DNA of 50,146 nt from Oscillospiraceae bacterium (GTDB taxonomy: Bacteria; Bacillota; Clostridia; Oscillospirales; CAG-272): assembly GCA_015065295.1 (NCBI GenBank), contig SVQN01000011.1, positions 1 to 50,146 on the forward strand, given 5' to 3'. The notes beneath the pieces are model-generated. The model saw only the letters and a program-made list of their open reading frames with translations, was not told the DNA's origin and searched no databases. The position numbers and the translations under genes were made by a program. Positions 47,914-50,146 of the stretch are shown piece by piece; within the stretch, counting starts at the first letter, position 1, and every line of letters begins with the position of its first letter.

Positions 47914-50016
47914 ATGACCAAAGAAAAAGCCAGAGAGCTTGCCCGCGCCCTCGTCGATCAGATGACCGTCGAAGAAAAGGCGTCCCAGCTTCTCTATAAT
48001 TCCCCCGCCATCGAACGGCTCGGCATCCACGACTACAACTGGTGGAACGAAGCCTCCCACGGCGTTGCACGTTCCGGCATGGCGACCGTGTTCCCCCACG
48101 CCATCGGTCTGGCGTCCACGTTCAACCCCGACCTTCTCGGCGAAGTCGGCGAAGCGGTTTCCACCGAAGCGCGCGCGAAGTACAACAACAGCGTCGAATA
48201 TAACGACTTCGACATCTACAAGGGTCTGACCTACTGGACCCCGAACATCAACATCTTCCGTGACCCCCGCTGGGGACGCGGACAGGAAACCTTCGGCGAA
48301 GACCCGTTCCTCACCGCTTCTCTCGCCGTTCCCTACATCAAGGGGCTTCAGGGTGACGGTGAATTCCTCAAATCCGCTGCCTGCGCGAAGCATTTCGCCG
48401 TTCACTCCGGTCCCGAAGCCGGCAGACACAGCTTCAACTCCGTCACGAGCGCGCACGACCTCTGGGAAACCTATCTCCCGGCGTTTGAATGGTGCGTCAA
48501 GGAAGGCGGCGTTGCAGGCGTCATGGGCGCGTACAACCGTACCAACGGCCAGCCCTGCTGCGGTCACAGCGAACTGATCGGCGACATCCTCCTCGGTCAG
48601 TGGAACTTCGACGGCTACTTCGTTTCCGACTGCGGCGCGATTTACGACATCTGCAAGTTCCATCACTACACCGACACCATGGAAGAAGCGGCGGCTCTCG
48701 CTCTCAAGGCGGGCTGCAACCTCAACTGCGGCGATGCGTACACGCACCTCATGGAAGCCTACGAACAGGACCTCATCACCGAAGACGACCTCACCGAAGC
48801 GGCGGTCAAGGTCTACACGATCCGCTACCTCCTCGGCGAATTCGAAGAAGTCCGTCCGTACTCCGATATCCCGTTCGACAAGCTCGACTGCGAAGAACAC
48901 CGTGACCTCAATCTCCGTGCAGCGGAAGAATGTATGGTTCTCCTGAAGAACGACGGCTTCCTCCCGCTTGATGCGGAAAAGTCCCACAAGATCGCCGTCA
49001 TTGGTCCGAACGCGATGTCCCACGTTGCTCTCGAAGGCAACTACAACGGCATGGCGTCCGAATATATCACCGTTGCCGACGGTATGCGCCGCGTCTTTGC
49101 GAAGTCCTCCGTCCGTGCGGCAAAGGGTGCGAACATTTTCGTTGACAAGCGCAACGACTGCTCCGGCTTCACCAATATGATCAGCGAAGGCATCGCTTAC
49201 GCGAAGAATGCCGACATCACCGTTCTCGTCCTCGGTCTGGACTGCCACATCGAAGGCGAAGAAATCCAGGTGAAGAACGACTACTTCGAAGGCGGCGACC
49301 GCAAGCGTCTCCAGCTTCCGAAGACCCAGATGGACCTCGCCGAAGCAGTCTGCGACGTGTGCGACAACGTGATTGTCGTTGTTCTCGCGGGCAGCGCGGT
49401 CGATCTCGGCGAAAAGCTGACGAATCATGCTCATGCCGTCATCCACGGCTGGTATCCGGGCGCGGTCGGCGGTCTGGCGGCGGCACGTCTCATCGCGGGC
49501 GAATATTCCCCGAGCGCAAAGCTCCCGCTGACGTTCTACCACTCCTGCGACGATCTTCCGGCATACGAAAACTACGACATGACCGGACGCACCTACCGTT
49601 ACTTCACCGGCGACGTTCTCTATCCGTTCGGCTACGGTCTGTCCTACACGACATTCGCGTACGACAACGTGAAGATCGCGTCAGAAACGGACGACGCTTA
49701 CGAAATTTCGATGACCGTTGCCAATACGGGCAGCCGTGACGGTATGGAAAAGGTACAGGTTTACGCATCCTACACCGACTCCCGCACCCCGACTCCGCTG
49801 TACCAGCTCTGCGGCGTCAAGGCGGTCAATGTGAAGGCAGGAGATACGGCGGATGTGACCGTAAAGGTAAACAAATACTGGCTGAAGGCCGTTCTCGCGG
49901 ACGGTGCGCGCGTTGAACCCGACGGAAAACTCGAACTCTACGTCGGCGGACACCAGCCGGATGCCAAGAGCGCACAGCTCTGCGGCACGGAATGCACGAA
50001 GATTGTTATAAAGTAA
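47914..50016 (+). CDS. Glycoside hydrolase family 3 (beta-glucosidase/beta-xylosidase type)
   Basis: A 700-residue retaining enzyme. LTYWTPNINIFRDPRWGRGQETFGEDP is typical of the xylosidase-like branch of GH3; the nucleophile is Asp239 in GYFVSDCGAI. The C-terminal alpha/beta domain (VVVLAGSAVDLG, HGWYPGAVGG) and the fibronectin-III-like end (FGYGLSYTTF, then KVQVYASYTDS) complete the family plan. No signal peptide or PA14 insert, so it acts in the cytosol on imported beta-linked oligosaccharides. ATG 47914 has GGAG 9 bases upstream. A family B stem-loop and a separate terminator follow the gene. Confidence 0.92.
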   Translation: MTKEKARELARALVDQMTVEEKASQLLYNSPAIERLGIHDYNWWNEASHGVARSGMATVFPHAIGLASTFNPDLLGEVGEAVSTEARAKYNNSVEYNDFDIYKGLTYWTPNINIFRDPRWGRGQETFGEDPFLTASLAVPYIKGLQGDGEFLKSAACAKHFAVHSGPEAGRHSFNSVTSAHDLWETYLPAFEWCVKEGGVAGVMGAYNRTNGQPCCGHSELIGDILLGQWNFDGYFVSDCGAIYDICKFHHYTDTMEEAAALALKAGCNLNCGDAYTHLMEAYEQDLITEDDLTEAAVKVYTIRYLLGEFEEVRPYSDIPFDKLDCEEHRDLNLRAAEECMVLLKNDGFLPLDAEKSHKIAVIGPNAMSHVALEGNYNGMASEYITVADGMRRVFAKSSVRAAKGANIFVDKRNDCSGFTNMISEGIAYAKNADITVLVLGLDCHIEGEEIQVKNDYFEGGDRKRLQLPKTQMDLAEAVCDVCDNVIVVVLAGSAVDLGEKLTNHAHAVIHGWYPGAVGGLAAARLIAGEYSPSAKLPLTFYHSCDDLPAYENYDMTGRTYRYFTGDVLYPFGYGLSYTTFAYDNVKIASETDDAYEISMTVANTGSRDGMEKVQVYASYTDSRTPTPLYQLCGVKAVNVKAGDTADVTVKVNKYWLKAVLADGARVEPDGKLELYVGGHQPDAKSAQLCGTECTKIVIK

Positions 50017-50021
50017 GATTC

Positions 50022-50077
50022 TCGGGGAAAACTTTTTTGAAAAAAAGTTTTCCCCGAACCCCTTTCAAAAAACTTTC
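50022..50077. repeat. 55-bp stem-loop repeat, family B copy 8
   Basis: CGGGGAAAACTTTTTT pairs with AAAAAAGTTTTCCCCG, then tail AACCCCTTTCAAAAAACTTT. It begins 5 bases after the GH3 stop and is nearly identical to copy 7 at 34743. Confidence 0.87.
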
Positions 50078-50103
50078 ATCTGAAAAGGGAATATATAAAA
50101 AAT

Positions 50104-50131
50104 AAAGACCGGTCGAAAAACCGGTCTTTTC
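50104..50131 (+). terminator. Terminator after the GH3 gene
   Basis: AAAGACCGGT pairs with ACCGGTCTTTT around a short A-rich loop. Confidence 0.85.
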
Positions 50132-50146
50132 TGTTGTCCGCACAAC

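Noticed and set aside
47869..49542. 557-codon minus-strand frame
   Set aside because: Antisense of the GH3 gene.

Overview
The window (about 50 kb, moderately GC-rich, 44 protein genes called) looks like a chromosomal piece of an uncultured gut-type Clostridia, probably Oscillospiraceae or a relative. Reasons: lipoprotein solute-binding proteins with short KK-hydrophobic-C signal peptides, strong AGGAGG-type ribosome binding sites, TTGACA-17-TATAAT promoters, and families typical of Clostridia (YerC, RNHCP, TIGR04076, fused dehydratase activases). I saw no tRNA, rRNA, CRISPR array, transposase, integrase or phage gene. The taxonomic statement is inference.

Layout. 1-11.3 kb is a sugar/glycan catabolism region: the end of a solute-binding protein, then a minus-strand run of two Gfo/Idh/MocA oxidoreductases, a small unknown protein, an AraC regulator, a GH18 glycosidase, a sulfatase-fold hydrolase and two sugar-phosphate-isomerase-like TIM barrels, facing a second solute-binding protein. 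11.9-21.5 kb is housekeeping: RluA-type pseudouridine synthase, a class B penicillin-binding protein, endonuclease III, CCA-adding enzyme, a lipid kinase, a Gly/Asn-rich membrane-anchored protein, an RNHCP protein, TcdA and a TtcA-like thiolase. 22-27.5 kb holds an ECF transporter S component, a Cys-rich small membrane protein, an XRE regulator paired with an S41 peptidase, and a fatty acyl-CoA ligase. 28.4-39.1 kb holds a split 2-hydroxyacyl-CoA dehydratase/activase system, dapF, an AAC(3)-family acetyltransferase, an ECF-type sigma factor with a long C-terminal domain, a GH29 fucosidase, a methyltransferase and YerC. 39.5-50 kb returns to glycan use: two more solute-binding proteins, an FAD oxidoreductase, an SGNH esterase, an M42 peptidase, a GH3 glycosidase, two paralogous 89-aa proteins and a small XRE regulator.

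Glycosidases (GH18, GH29, GH3), the sulfatase-fold enzyme and the esterase all lack signal peptides, so the picture is import of oligosaccharides by lipoprotein-dependent transport followed by cytoplasmic breakdown. No ABC permease or ATPase is visible, although four solute-binding proteins are.

The most unusual signal is non-coding. The spacers are packed with at least seven kinds of palindromic element. The main one is a 490-530-bp element in three copies (611-1138, 11348-11840, 21498-22008) whose two halves are inverted repeats and whose ends carry small hairpins. Stem sequences differ from copy to copy, and from end to end, while pairing is kept. Similar hairpin-built elements occur at 8298-8683 and 27810-28196, eight copies of a 55-bp stem-loop are spread over the window, and one isolated end-hairpin module buries the ribosome binding site of the endonuclease III gene.
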